From: Candidatus Heimdallarchaeum endolithica
GTDB taxonomy: Archaea > Asgardarchaeota > Heimdallarchaeia > Heimdallarchaeales > Heimdallarchaeaceae
Assembly (NCBI GenBank): GCA_021513715.1
Contig: CP084167.1
Coordinates: forward strand, 722,117-786,116
Direction of reading: 5' to 3'
DNA: 64,000 bases
Shown: positions 37,247 to 45,209 of the stretch, piece after piece
How the letters are laid out: every line of letters starts with the position of its first letter
Numbering within the stretch: the stretch's first letter is position 1
The notes under the pieces: model-generated
The model's database searches: none
The model's input: the letters and a program-made list of their open reading frames with translations, nothing else
What the model was told of the DNA's origin: nothing
Translations under genes and position numbers: made by a program

Positions 37247-38450
37247 AAATCAAACTAAGAAGAATAAAACTTGAAGCAGAGTATTCAGTTTTCTTGGTTC
37301 CTTCAATAATCACTGTTTCCCAATCAGTTTTCCACTTATCCAAGTTATCATGCATAACAGTAGGAGAAACTAAATCATTTAATATATCTACATCATCAGG
37401 ATTAATAGCTGCATTAAGGAAACAATCAGAAACATATGCATTGTCATTTGCAGGATACATCCATTGATTAAGAGGTATATGATCTTGTAAATCTGTACTT
37501 AAAAACCAATCAATAAACTTCTTAGCAGTTTGTTCATGGAGAGCATTATTTACCAAACCTATTCCTTCAATTTGTAACCATGCGTTATTCTTTCCTTGCT
37601 CATGAGTAACAATAGACTTGGAAGGTTGTTCTACTCCTGGACCTACACCCCATTGAGGATGGCAAACATCATAAGCAGGACTAGTGCCATAACTTATCAT
37701 AATTGGCCTGTCTTCACTTTCAGAGTAATAAATGTCAAAAGCTGCCCCCCAGCTAGGAGAAATCCGAAGATCATCAGAAGTCTGTTTCCACCATTCTCTC
37801 CAATCTTGGCCTAATAAACCTGTTAGATTTATTTCAGGATCTCCATAAACAGCTATTGTCCATAGAAGAAAACCTAATCCAGGAGAACTTAGTGTTGGAT
37901 CTTCAACTACAATCTTTTTATCTAAATCATTTTCAATTATCCCTTCCAACGTTAAATCTTCTAAAGCTGGAGTAGAACTAGTATTTATTCTGCTTCTATC
38001 ATACCATAAAGCAATAATTCCATAATCGTAAGGTAAAACATATTTTTCTGGGTCTAAATTTTGTACTAGTTCAGTAGAAACATTAACTAAAGAGGGTGAA
38101 TCATAAGTTTGCAAAATTCCTTCGTCTTTTGCTGTATGTATTAGAACATTGTCTATTCCTATTAAAACATCTGCAACAGGATTTTCCTTTTCAAGAGATG
38201 CTTGAGTTACAATCGTGTTTGCATCCTCAAATAATACCAGCTTTATCTTATCTTTAGGAATGCCACTGTAATTTGCAAAAGCACCAATATAATCAAAACC
38301 AGGGTCAGCAAGCAAGGATTCATAAGTGTAAATGACCAAATCATAATCTTCTGCATTAATTTTGTTATATCCATTGGCAGAATTACAACTATTAAGTACT
38401 ACAAAAACAAAGAGCATACTAACCATCAATTTCTTATTTTTTAGTTTCAT
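37203..38450 (-). CDS. thiB: Thiamine-type ABC substrate-binding protein, membrane anchored
   Basis: 415 aa. Residues 1-25 are a signal peptide. The mature part starts DLVIYTYESLLADPG, the same opening as ThiB/TbpA proteins, with LPYDYGIIALWYDRS, VEDPTLSSPGLGFLLWTIAVYG and a Trp/Tyr-rich ligand site (EWWKQ, YGTSPAYD). The C-terminus holds a membrane helix (SFILLSLIFVSLVSF) plus a basic tail, which anchors it at the cell surface in archaeal fashion. First gene of the operon with permease, ATPase and kinase. Other small-molecule ligands in the same family (iron, 2-aminoethylphosphonate) are possible, but the thiamine form fits best. Confidence 0.75.
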   Translation of the reverse strand: MKLKNKKLMVSMLFVFVVLNSCNSANGYNKINAEDYDLVIYTYESLLADPGFDYIGAFANYSGIPKDKIKLVLFEDANTIVTQASLEKENPVADVLIGIDNVLIHTAKDEGILQTYDSPSLVNVSTELVQNLDPEKYVLPYDYGIIALWYDRSRINTSSTPALEDLTLEGIIENDLDKKIVVEDPTLSSPGLGFLLWTIAVYGDPEINLTGLLGQDWREWWKQTSDDLRISPSWGAAFDIYYSESEDRPIMISYGTSPAYDVCHPQWGVGPGVEQPSKSIVTHEQGKNNAWLQIEGIGLVNNALHEQTAKKFIDWFLSTDLQDHIPLNQWMYPANDNAYVSDCFLNAAINPDDVDILNDLVSPTVMHDNLDKWKTDWETVIIEGTKKTEYSASSFILLSLIFVSLVSFSTRKKNR

Positions 38451-38488
38451 GATTTAAACTATCAAAGACTATTTAAAAAATATATGCT

Positions 38489-38511
38489 CCCTCTATACCC
38501 CCCATATACCC
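38489..38511 (-). promoter_or_regulatory. Putative operator: GGGTATA repeated at 11-bp period
   Basis: On the minus strand GGGTATA occurs twice exactly 11 bases apart inside a G-rich stretch, about 40-60 bases upstream of the thiamine binding-protein ATG and just downstream of its TATA box. Position around the transcription start fits a repressor site, perhaps for the ThiN-domain regulator encoded at 45210. No TPP riboswitch core is present here. Confidence 0.4.
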
Positions 38512-38535
38512 TATTATTCGACAAAAAGCGGAAAA

Positions 38536-38546
38536 GTATAAATATT
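38536..38546. promoter_or_regulatory. Shared TATA element of two divergent genes
   Basis: GTATAAATATT is TATA-like on both strands. On the plus strand it is centred 26 bases before the ATG at 38567, which implies a leaderless transcript. On the minus strand it is placed for the thiamine-uptake operon starting at 38450, with the G-rich repeat downstream. Confidence 0.45.
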
Positions 38547-38566
38547 GATCAAAGAAAAAAAATAGT

Positions 38567-38857
38567 ATGTCAAAGTCATTAAAACTTCCACCATATAAAA
38601 AAGAAGCAAGTTGCACACAATTTTGCTTAGTTAGACCAATAATGAACATTTTGTACGGAATAATCGCATTTTTTGTTTTATTCATTTATGGGATAATAAT
38701 AGGAATTACTTCTTTCATTAACTGTTTCACTGTTGTGTGCTCTAAAACAAGATGGGAAACTCATTACAATGTAGTTGCTAAATTAGCTTTTTGGATAGCT
38801 CACTTCAGTATGTATTTATCCAACGCAACAGATGATACACCACCCTTATGTCCATGA
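38567..38857 (+). CDS. Small membrane protein (DUF4389-like)
   Basis: 96 aa. One or two membrane helices fill about residues 25-52 (MNILYGIIAFFVLFIYGIIIGITSF), followed by a conserved-looking tail: RWETHYNVVAKLAFWIAHFSMYLSNATDDTPPL. The order of Arg-Trp, a long amphipathic helix, Tyr and a final Thr-Asp/Pro-Pro resembles DUF4389 proteins, though shorter and with Cys residues of its own. Starts at the presumed transcription start, so no leader. Function unknown. Confidence 0.5.
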   Translation: MSKSLKLPPYKKEASCTQFCLVRPIMNILYGIIAFFVLFIYGIIIGITSFINCFTVVCSKTRWETHYNVVAKLAFWIAHFSMYLSNATDDTPPLCP

Positions 38858-38910
38858 GTTTCTTTTTTATTTTTTCTAAACATTTAAAACGCTTAGTCTT
38901 AGTGTAGTTT

Positions 38911-39603
38911 ATGCAAGAGTTAAAAAAAGAAGAAATTGAAAGCCCTTACCTTGATGATGAGATTCACCTTAAAAAGCTCTCTCCTCTTCATGTATATTGG
39001 GAGTTAATCAAAATTTCTGCATGGAAAAACTTTGCTCATCATCCAACTTGTAGTGTATACAAAAACCACTATTTTAACATTGGAGGACTAAAACTCTGTG
39101 TAGGTTGTACAAGTCTTTATTCAGCTTTATTCATTGAAATGATTCTTTATTTTATTTTTAGAGATATTGTATCAAATTATATTGTTTATATTACTATTGC
39201 TGGACTTATTGGTTTTAGTTCTGCAGTAATCCAGTATTATACTAAACCAGAAAATAAATGGATAAAAGCTATATTCAGATTTATTTTAGGACTGGGAATA
39301 GGTAGTTATCTGGTAATAGTACTTATCACACCTAAATGGTGGTTAAAACTTATTTTAGCATCAATCCTTATTTTAAGTGGATCATTGTATAGTATTATGA
39401 GAGGAAAAGCAAATATTCAATATTGTGATATTTGCCCTTTACACAACTCTGAACCGTATTGTGATCCTTTTGAAAATACAAGAATTAAAGCAGAAAAAAT
39501 AAATAAACTAGTTGATGAACAAATCAGATTAATTCAAGAAAAAAAAGCAGAGAAATGGAGAATGAAACATGAAAAAAAGAATGAAGAAGATAAGGAAGAA
39601 TAA
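38911..39603 (+). CDS. DUF2085-like membrane protein with Cys motifs
   Basis: 230 aa. Before the first membrane helix comes HHPTCSVYKNHYFNIGGLKLCVGCTSLY, which matches the Cys pattern of DUF2085 (CxR...FxIxGxxLPLCxRCTGxY). Four hydrophobic helices follow (about residues 70-88, 95-112, 118-138, 142-160). A second Cys group, CDICPLHNSEPYC, lies after them, then a charged Lys/Glu tail. Cys and His pairs suggest a metal or redox site at the membrane surface. It follows the small membrane gene by 53 bases. Function unknown. Confidence 0.6.
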   Translation: MQELKKEEIESPYLDDEIHLKKLSPLHVYWELIKISAWKNFAHHPTCSVYKNHYFNIGGLKLCVGCTSLYSALFIEMILYFIFRDIVSNYIVYITIAGLIGFSSAVIQYYTKPENKWIKAIFRFILGLGIGSYLVIVLITPKWWLKLILASILILSGSLYSIMRGKANIQYCDICPLHNSEPYCDPFENTRIKAEKINKLVDEQIRLIQEKKAEKWRMKHEKKNEEDKEE

Positions 39604-39624
39604 ATTTACTTATTTCACTATTTT

Positions 39625-40824
39625 CTAATCACTCATCCGATCTTTAACTGTTAACAATGCTAGAACAAAGAAAATTACTATCATTCCTGTAAGGATAACA
39701 AAATCTAACCATAGTTCTTTAAATCCCCAACCTTTCAGCATTATTCCTTTTATAATATTCACCCCATAAGTTAGAGGAAACACGTATGATAGTGGTTCAA
39801 GCCAATCAGGAAGACTATAAATAGGTATAAGCATCCCACTTACTGCCATTCCAGGAATGATTATAACTGGTGTAAATTGAATTGCTTGGAACTCATTTTC
39901 TGCATAGTTAGAAAGGAATAGAGATAAAAAGATATGAACCATTCCAAATAAAATAAAACTAGTAAATAGGAGTAAGATACTCCCTCTTACTTCAATACCA
40001 AAAACAAATATTCCAAAAATCATTATTGCAAAAATCATCAACAAACCAATTATAGTTAATCCAAAAACATACCCTAGCATTCTCTCTGTTGCAGTTAAAG
40101 GTGTAGAGTATAATCTCGATTCTGTACCACTTATTTTTTCTCTGATCAATGTAACTAAAGAGATAAGAAGAAGCAGGAAAGATAGCACATAAGCCATTGA
40201 AGCTGACATCCCAACCTCTAAACCAGTATATTCTGACCCGCCATGGGCTATAATTTGGTTAATTTGTATTCCTTGGCTCCCCCTAATTTCTGCTAAAGCA
40301 TCATAAATAGAGTTTAGAACACTTGCTCTTACATTTGGTTCAGTTGCATCTATATACACTTTTATCTCAATAACAGTACTGTAACCCATTGACAATCTGT
40401 ACATACTTTCTGAGAAATTTGAAGGAATTAATATTGCAGCTATATATTTTCCTTCTTCCACTTTTTGAATATTCTCTTCATATGAACCTAAACTAACATC
40501 TACTCTTGTATCATTTATTAGAAAATCAGTAATATTTGTTCCAATGTCTAGTGAAATAGGACCAATATCAAAACCTTCATCTTGATTATCTAAAATTATT
40601 GGAACATCTTTAACTTCTCCACTAAAAGCTAAACCAAAAACAACCATTATAATAGAGGGTACAACAATAAGAAGACCTAAAGTCCTAGGATCTCTCTTAA
40701 ATGAATTGAGAATCCTAATTGTTACAGCTATAACTCTTTTCCAAGAAAAAGTCTTTATTTCTTGGTTTTTCTTTGCTTTCTTTTGTTCTTTGTTTATATT
40801 TTTATTTGTAACTTTGTCCTTCAT
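39625..40824 (-). CDS. ABC-2 type exporter permease
   Basis: 399 aa. Charged N-terminal tail, first membrane helix at about 48-68 (TLGLLIVVPSIIMVVFGLAF), a ~130-residue external domain, then five helices. The block REKISGTESRLYSTPLTATERMLGY and SGMLIPIYSLPDWLEPLSYVFPLTYGVN are diagnostic of the ABC2_membrane_3 group (YbhS/YhhJ-like and drug exporters). Its start overlaps the end of the ATPase gene by four bases, so the two are translated together. Exported compound unknown. Confidence 0.85.
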   Translation of the reverse strand: MKDKVTNKNINKEQKKAKKNQEIKTFSWKRVIAVTIRILNSFKRDPRTLGLLIVVPSIIMVVFGLAFSGEVKDVPIILDNQDEGFDIGPISLDIGTNITDFLINDTRVDVSLGSYEENIQKVEEGKYIAAILIPSNFSESMYRLSMGYSTVIEIKVYIDATEPNVRASVLNSIYDALAEIRGSQGIQINQIIAHGGSEYTGLEVGMSASMAYVLSFLLLLISLVTLIREKISGTESRLYSTPLTATERMLGYVFGLTIIGLLMIFAIMIFGIFVFGIEVRGSILLLFTSFILFGMVHIFLSLFLSNYAENEFQAIQFTPVIIIPGMAVSGMLIPIYSLPDWLEPLSYVFPLTYGVNIIKGIMLKGWGFKELWLDFVILTGMIVIFFVLALLTVKDRMSD

Positions 40825-41567
40825 TTACTTTCCTCCACATCACTTAATTTTATGAATATCTCCTCTATTGTACTTGTATGATACTTATCTTTCAGTTCGG
40901 AAGGAATACCTTCCTCAATTAACTTTCCTTTTCTCATTAACCCTATTCTGTCAGCCCTCTCTGCTTCATCCATAACATGTGAGGTTAGAATTATTGTCTT
41001 TTCTAGTTCTTTAACCAATGACCTAAAATAATTCCAGAAGAACTTCCGTTGAACTGGATCTATACCTACAGTAGCCTCATCAAAAAACAATATAATAGGA
41101 TCATGAATAAGAGCACAAGCAATACTTACTCTTCGCTTCATCCCTCCAGACAAATTTTTAACAACTGTCTTTCTTTTTTCATGTAAAGAGAGTATAGTTA
41201 GTAAATGATCTAATCTTTCTTTAAAGTAAGACTTAGACTGCCCATAAAGAAGTGAAAAGAAACGAACATTTTCTTCTAATGTGAGTTCATTATAAAGAGA
41301 ATATTCTTGGGGAGCAATACCTATAAAATTGGCTGTTTTTTTTCTATCTTTTGGAACAATATAATCAAGAAGTCTAACTTTTCCTGAAGTAGGATAAAGA
41401 GCTCCAGTTAGAACATTAATCGTAGTAGTTTTTCCAGAACCGTTTGCACCTATTAATGCGTAAATCTCACCTCTTTTAATTCGTAAATTGAGGTTATCTA
41501 TAGCCTTTATATTCCCCGTTTTGTAGATTTTTACAAGATCTTCAACTTCTATAATATAATTACTCAT
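40821..41567 (-). CDS. ABC exporter ATPase
   Basis: 248 aa. Walker A GANGSGKTTT at about residues 39-48, signature NLSGGMKRRVSIACAL, Walker B ILFFDEATVGIDP and switch His in LTSHVMDEAERADR. These are the marks of the ABC-2 exporter class (DrrA/NatA/CcmA-like). It drives the permease whose gene overlaps it by four bases. Length is slightly below the class average, without the long C-terminal extension of DrrA. Confidence 0.87.
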   Translation of the reverse strand: MSNYIIEVEDLVKIYKTGNIKAIDNLNLRIKRGEIYALIGANGSGKTTTINVLTGALYPTSGKVRLLDYIVPKDRKKTANFIGIAPQEYSLYNELTLEENVRFFSLLYGQSKSYFKERLDHLLTILSLHEKRKTVVKNLSGGMKRRVSIACALIHDPIILFFDEATVGIDPVQRKFFWNYFRSLVKELEKTIILTSHVMDEAERADRIGLMRKGKLIEEGIPSELKDKYHTSTIEEIFIKLSDVEESK

Positions 41568-41727
41568 GTTGAGTTTTTTTTTAGAAAATAGATATATAAA
41601 ATTATTTTAGAAAATTGAAATTTTAGTATCAAATTTGAAAACCAAAAAAATAAACTTTTTCTATCACTCTGAAACAACAAATAAACAAATCAATAAAATG
41701 ATGTAAATTATAAAAAAATGGTAGGAG

Positions 41728-42207
41728 CTATCTTTTCTTAACGTAAATGCCATTAGGAAAAACAGAATAAAAAGCTTCTTTGTATTTTTTAGATCTAAAA
41801 AAACCCATAATCCTTCCACTACTATGATAAAAATGAGCATAGAATCTAGAAACTTTACGCCTTAATAAAAGGTGAAAAGTCAAAAATCCTATAGAAGGAG
41901 CGAGTATAATTAAACCTAGTAGTTCAGGACCATCACTAAAGAATCCAAAAGTCCAAAGGAAACTTAAAAGTGATAATAACGATAGTATAGCTACAGAAAA
42001 AATAAATCTCAGTTTACCAATATTGTAACAATTTTTACAAATATAGGTTGTAACATTGAGTTTTGCAGATTGAGTTTTAGTGTATCCTTGATATTGTGTT
42101 TGGCTTAATAGCTGATTCCAAACATATTGTTGTTTAACTAATTGACTTTTATTCTCATTACCGCATCTTACACACATAACTGGCCAAGACATAAGAAAAA
42201 TATTCAC
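41728..42207 (-). CDS. Zinc-ribbon membrane protein
   Basis: 159 aa. CVRCGNE near residues 12-18 and CKNCYN near 58-63 form a two-knuckle zinc ribbon, with Gln/Thr-rich residues between. Two hydrophobic helices follow (IFSVAILSLLSLLSFLWTFGFF and LLGLIILAPSIGFLTFHLLL), then a basic tail. Another ATG lies five codons in (MSWPVM). No family beyond the zinc-ribbon type is recognised. It stands alone between the ABC exporter and a frameshifted gene. Confidence 0.55.
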   Translation of the reverse strand: MNIFLMSWPVMCVRCGNENKSQLVKQQYVWNQLLSQTQYQGYTKTQSAKLNVTTYICKNCYNIGKLRFIFSVAILSLLSLLSFLWTFGFFSDGPELLGLIILAPSIGFLTFHLLLRRKVSRFYAHFYHSSGRIMGFFRSKKYKEAFYSVFPNGIYVKKR

Positions 42208-42315
42208 ATAATTATAAAAAGATTGTTAAATATTTATCAATTCAAGAAAAATCAAAAAAAAACACATTTTTTAATGTAAATGTTTAAATTCCAGAAATTC
42301 ATATTATCTTAAATT

Positions 42316-42788
42316 ATGAAAGACTTACAAGGTGAAATTAGAAAAATATTGAAAAAAATAACTGGTTAGTTATATCAACTATAAGTAAAAATAACCTTCC
42401 TCAGAGTTCTGTTGTAATGTACAATAGTGATGGTAAAGAAATATACTTTGTCACTGGAAAGAATACTCTGAAAACTAAAAACATTCAATTTAATGATAAT
42501 GTTTCTATAACGATTCCATTCTACAGAAATTTATTTCACAAACTGATTCCTGCTCCTCCGGCAGAAATTCACTTTAAAGCTAAAGCTCAAATTGTATCTA
42601 AACAAGATGAAAAAGCAAGAGAAGTATTGAAAGAAATAATAGAATTTGAAGAAAAAACTGGAACTACAGAAGAATCGATTTGGATAAAAGTGACTACAGG
42701 ACGAAAAATCGCTACTTACGGTGTAGGAGTCAAACTTCTTGATATGAGAAAACCAGAAAAAGCAAGGAATATTGTTGAAATAAACTAG
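42316..42788 (+). pseudogene. PPOX-class flavin (FMN/F420-type) oxidase gene with a one-base frameshift
   Basis: From the ATG at 42316 the frame reads MKDLQGEIRKILKK and then stops at once. In the neighbouring frame the protein resumes immediately as NWLVISTISKNNLPQSSVV and runs to 42788. The switch falls in a run of seven A (42352-42358); eight would restore a single frame. The joined pattern (helix, then a strand with I-S-T-I-S-K-N, then IYFVTGKNTLKTKNIQFNDNVSI) fits the split-barrel fold of pyridoxamine-phosphate-oxidase-like flavoproteins, here about 157 residues. A shorter start at 42417 would lack the first strands. Substrate unknown. Confidence 0.65.
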
Positions 42789-42813
42789 TCTTAATGTACG
42801 GATAATATTTACT

Positions 42814-42822
42814 CTTATAAAT
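42814..42822 (+). promoter_or_regulatory. TATA box of the YgjP-like gene
   Basis: CTTATAAAT is centred 27-28 bases before the TTG at 42846, which supports that start and a nearly leaderless transcript. Confidence 0.4.
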
Positions 42823-42845
42823 AACAGCAATAAAGTTGTACTGCC

Positions 42846-43574
42846 TTGCGGATTTCTAAGAATTTATTAAAATTAAAAGAATATTCTATTCCTTACTTTA
42901 TTGAGCTTAGAGATGTAAAATACGCAAGAATAGAAATTTTACCTACTAAAAAAATAAGATTGATTTTTCCAAAAAATTATGAAAATATTGACCACAAGAA
43001 GATTTTAAATGAACATAAAGAGTGGTTAAAAAAAAGAATTCAAAAAATTGATGACTCACTAAAAAAAATAGGTTTTAGTTGGAATAAGATAGGAGAACAT
43101 GAAATCGTTTTTGGCAAAAGATATCAGCTAAAAATATCCCATAGCTATTATGATTCTGTATTCTTTGAAGGTTCAATCATTTCAGTATCAGTCAGAGATA
43201 CTAACAACGCTATAAACTACTTAAGATCAATAATTTATGCAGAATTTTCAAAAAAAGTTGAAACATTCACTAATTTCTTCGCCAAAGAAATGAACGTAGA
43301 AGTAAAAAAAATCTCAATAAAAAAGCAAAAAAGAATTTGGGGTAGCTGTTCTACTAAAGGAAATATTAACATCAACTTTCGAGCAGCTATTCTAAATGAT
43401 GAATTATTGATGTTTCTAATTGCACACGAAGTGGCTCATCTTCAATATCCAAATCACGGTTCAGAATTTAAACAACTTCTTTCTTCTTTTTTTGAAGATA
43501 TAAAGGAAAAAAATGAGTTATTGGAAGCTTTTTGGTTCATCTCTCATAGTTCCAAAATATTCTCTTTTCAATAA
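42846..43574 (+). CDS. YgjP-like (DUF45) metallopeptidase
   Basis: 242 aa. The zinc site is HEVAHLQYPNHGSEF: HExxH with the third ligand His seven residues later, plus the family block KKQKRIWGSCSTKGNINFR-like upstream (here ISIKKQKRIWGSCS). These define the YgjP/DUF45 group, related to SprT and WLM peptidases. The N-terminal ~100 residues include the family's beta-rich lead-in (YARIEILPTKKIRLIFP). Soluble, cytoplasmic. In bacteria the gene often accompanies type I restriction loci, but no such genes lie next to it here. TTG start supported by a TATA box at 42814. Confidence 0.82.
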   Translation: MRISKNLLKLKEYSIPYFIELRDVKYARIEILPTKKIRLIFPKNYENIDHKKILNEHKEWLKKRIQKIDDSLKKIGFSWNKIGEHEIVFGKRYQLKISHSYYDSVFFEGSIISVSVRDTNNAINYLRSIIYAEFSKKVETFTNFFAKEMNVEVKKISIKKQKRIWGSCSTKGNININFRAAILNDELLMFLIAHEVAHLQYPNHGSEFKQLLSSFFEDIKEKNELLEAFWFISHSSKIFSFQ

Positions 43575-43667
43575 GTAACTTCTACTCTTCATCATTTTAA
43601 ACGTTAAACCGACAAGTTTAAATAGTTTATAGGGGGCATATATTTACCCGATATAAAGTGAGTGAAA

Positions 43668-44933
43668 ATGAGTCCAATTGAGATAAAGATTGATGAAGAG
43701 AAAAAGAAATTAGTGAAAGAGCTAATAAAAAAATTGCACCAAGGAGAAAATCTACAAGAAGTGAGAAACCAGTTTAAAGAAGTATTAAGAGATATGAATG
43801 CTTTAGAGATCACACAAGTAGAACAGGAATTAATTAAAGAGGGGATGGACCCAAGAGAGATCTTTTCTATGTGTGACATACATTTAGAAGTGTTCAAAGA
43901 AAACTTAAGTACAAATTTGGATTTAGCTCCACCAGGACATCCAATTCATACGTTAATGCATGAGCATGTAAAACTAGTCGAATTTGGAGAAAAGTTATTC
44001 CAAACTACCAGAGATTTAAGAAAAGTGAAAGATTTCCCTTTTGCAGGAAACATTTTAGGAGCTATTCAAGATATTGTTAACCATTTTAAAGAAGCGGAAA
44101 AGCATTACTTGAGAGAAGAGAATATTCTTTTTCCATATTTAGAAAAACATGGAGTTACTCAACCACCCAAAATTATGTGGATGGATCATGATCGTATTAG
44201 AGAGTTAAAAAAGGAAATTTTTGAATTAGTAGAAGGGAGAAAAGTATCAAACTATTCTGAGTTTGTTGAAAGACTAGAAAAAGCTAGTTTAGCTTTAGCT
44301 GAATACCAAAGTGGTCACTTTGAGAAAGAAAATAAAATTCTATTTCCTACTGCTATGCAAGTTATTTCTGAAGATGAATGGAAGGATATAACCAAAGAAT
44401 TCAACGATATTGGTTATTGTTGTTTCTCCCCTGCTGAAGCTGTTGAAACTGCTGAGACAGTTGAAACTGCTGAAACTGTAGAAACAGTAAAAAGTGAATC
44501 TCAAGAAGCTACACTTGATTCTGGAATTGTAGAATTTGAAACAGGAAGAATAGATGTTAAAACTTTGGAAGCAGTTTTAGATACACTTCCTTTTGATATC
44601 ACTTTTGTTGATAAAAATGACAGAGTTTCTTATTATAGTAACTCAAGTGAAAGATTGTTTGTCAGAACTAAAGCGATTATTGGAAGAACTGTACAAAATT
44701 GTCATCCAAATAAGAGCATTCATGTAGTAAATAAAATCATTAATGATTTTAGAGAAGGTAAGAAAGACAAAGCAGAATTTTGGTTCAGATTAGGAGATAA
44801 ATACATTTATATTCGTTACTATGCCGTTAGAAGCAGAGAAGGAGAGTATTTAGGAACTTTAGAAGTCAGTCAAGATATAGCTCAAATAAAACAAATCGAA
44901 GGTGATAAGAAACTTTTAGATTGGGAAGAGTAA
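43668..44933 (+). CDS. DUF438 - hemerythrin HHE - PAS sensor protein
   Basis: About 421 aa from the ATG at 43668 (a GTG two codons earlier at 43662 is the alternative). Residues 5-75 are DUF438 (LVKELIKKLHQGENLQEVRNQF). Residues about 85-225 are a hemerythrin-like four-helix bundle with the iron ligands in HTLMHEH, HFKEAEKHYLREEN, DHDRI and GHFEKENKILFP. A short VETAE repeat linker at about 260-280 leads to a PAS domain at about 295-405 (LPFDITFVDKNDRVSYYSNS). The protein probably senses oxygen, nitric oxide or redox state. A ferredoxin gene follows 16 bases downstream, suggesting an electron donor. Confidence 0.85.
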   Translation: MSPIEIKIDEEKKKLVKELIKKLHQGENLQEVRNQFKEVLRDMNALEITQVEQELIKEGMDPREIFSMCDIHLEVFKENLSTNLDLAPPGHPIHTLMHEHVKLVEFGEKLFQTTRDLRKVKDFPFAGNILGAIQDIVNHFKEAEKHYLREENILFPYLEKHGVTQPPKIMWMDHDRIRELKKEIFELVEGRKVSNYSEFVERLEKASLALAEYQSGHFEKENKILFPTAMQVISEDEWKDITKEFNDIGYCCFSPAEAVETAETVETAETVETVKSESQEATLDSGIVEFETGRIDVKTLEAVLDTLPFDITFVDKNDRVSYYSNSSERLFVRTKAIIGRTVQNCHPNKSIHVVNKIINDFREGKKDKAEFWFRLGDKYIYIRYYAVRSREGEYLGTLEVSQDIAQIKQIEGDKKLLDWEE

Positions 44934-44949
44934 AAAGGAGGAAAGAATC

Positions 44950-45180
44950 ATGGTTAAATATAAAATAACTATTAATCGAGAAGAATGTATAGCTTGTGGA
45001 TTATGCTATTCAGAAGACCCAAAACATTTTGAATCTGATGACTCAGATATTTCAAAGGTTGTTGGAGGAGAAACAACAGAAGACTTGTCTGAAGGAGAAT
45101 TTGATGACGAAGAAATAGAAAATGTCAGAGAAATAGCTTCTGAATGTCCTGCAGAGATTATTCATGTAACTGAAGAGTAA
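44950..45180 (+). CDS. Ferredoxin with one [4Fe-4S] cluster
   Basis: 76 aa, strongly acidic. Cluster ligands are C13, C16 and C19 (CIACGLC) and C66 (ECPAEII). This is the short single-cluster ferredoxin pattern, with an acidic insert between the halves. A strong AGGAGG at 44938-44943 precedes the ATG. It is the second gene after the hemerythrin-PAS protein, 16 bases away, so it may pass electrons to or from that protein. Confidence 0.88.
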   Translation: MVKYKITINREECIACGLCYSEDPKHFESDDSDISKVVGGETTEDLSEGEFDDEEIENVREIASECPAEIIHVTEE

Positions 45181-45209
45181 ATCTCTTCAGCTTCTTTAGG
45201 TGAATAAAG

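Noticed and set aside
38451-38566. TPP riboswitch in front of the thiamine operon
   Set aside because: No CUGAGA or the second conserved THI-box half; the space between TATA box and ATG is too short for the aptamer.
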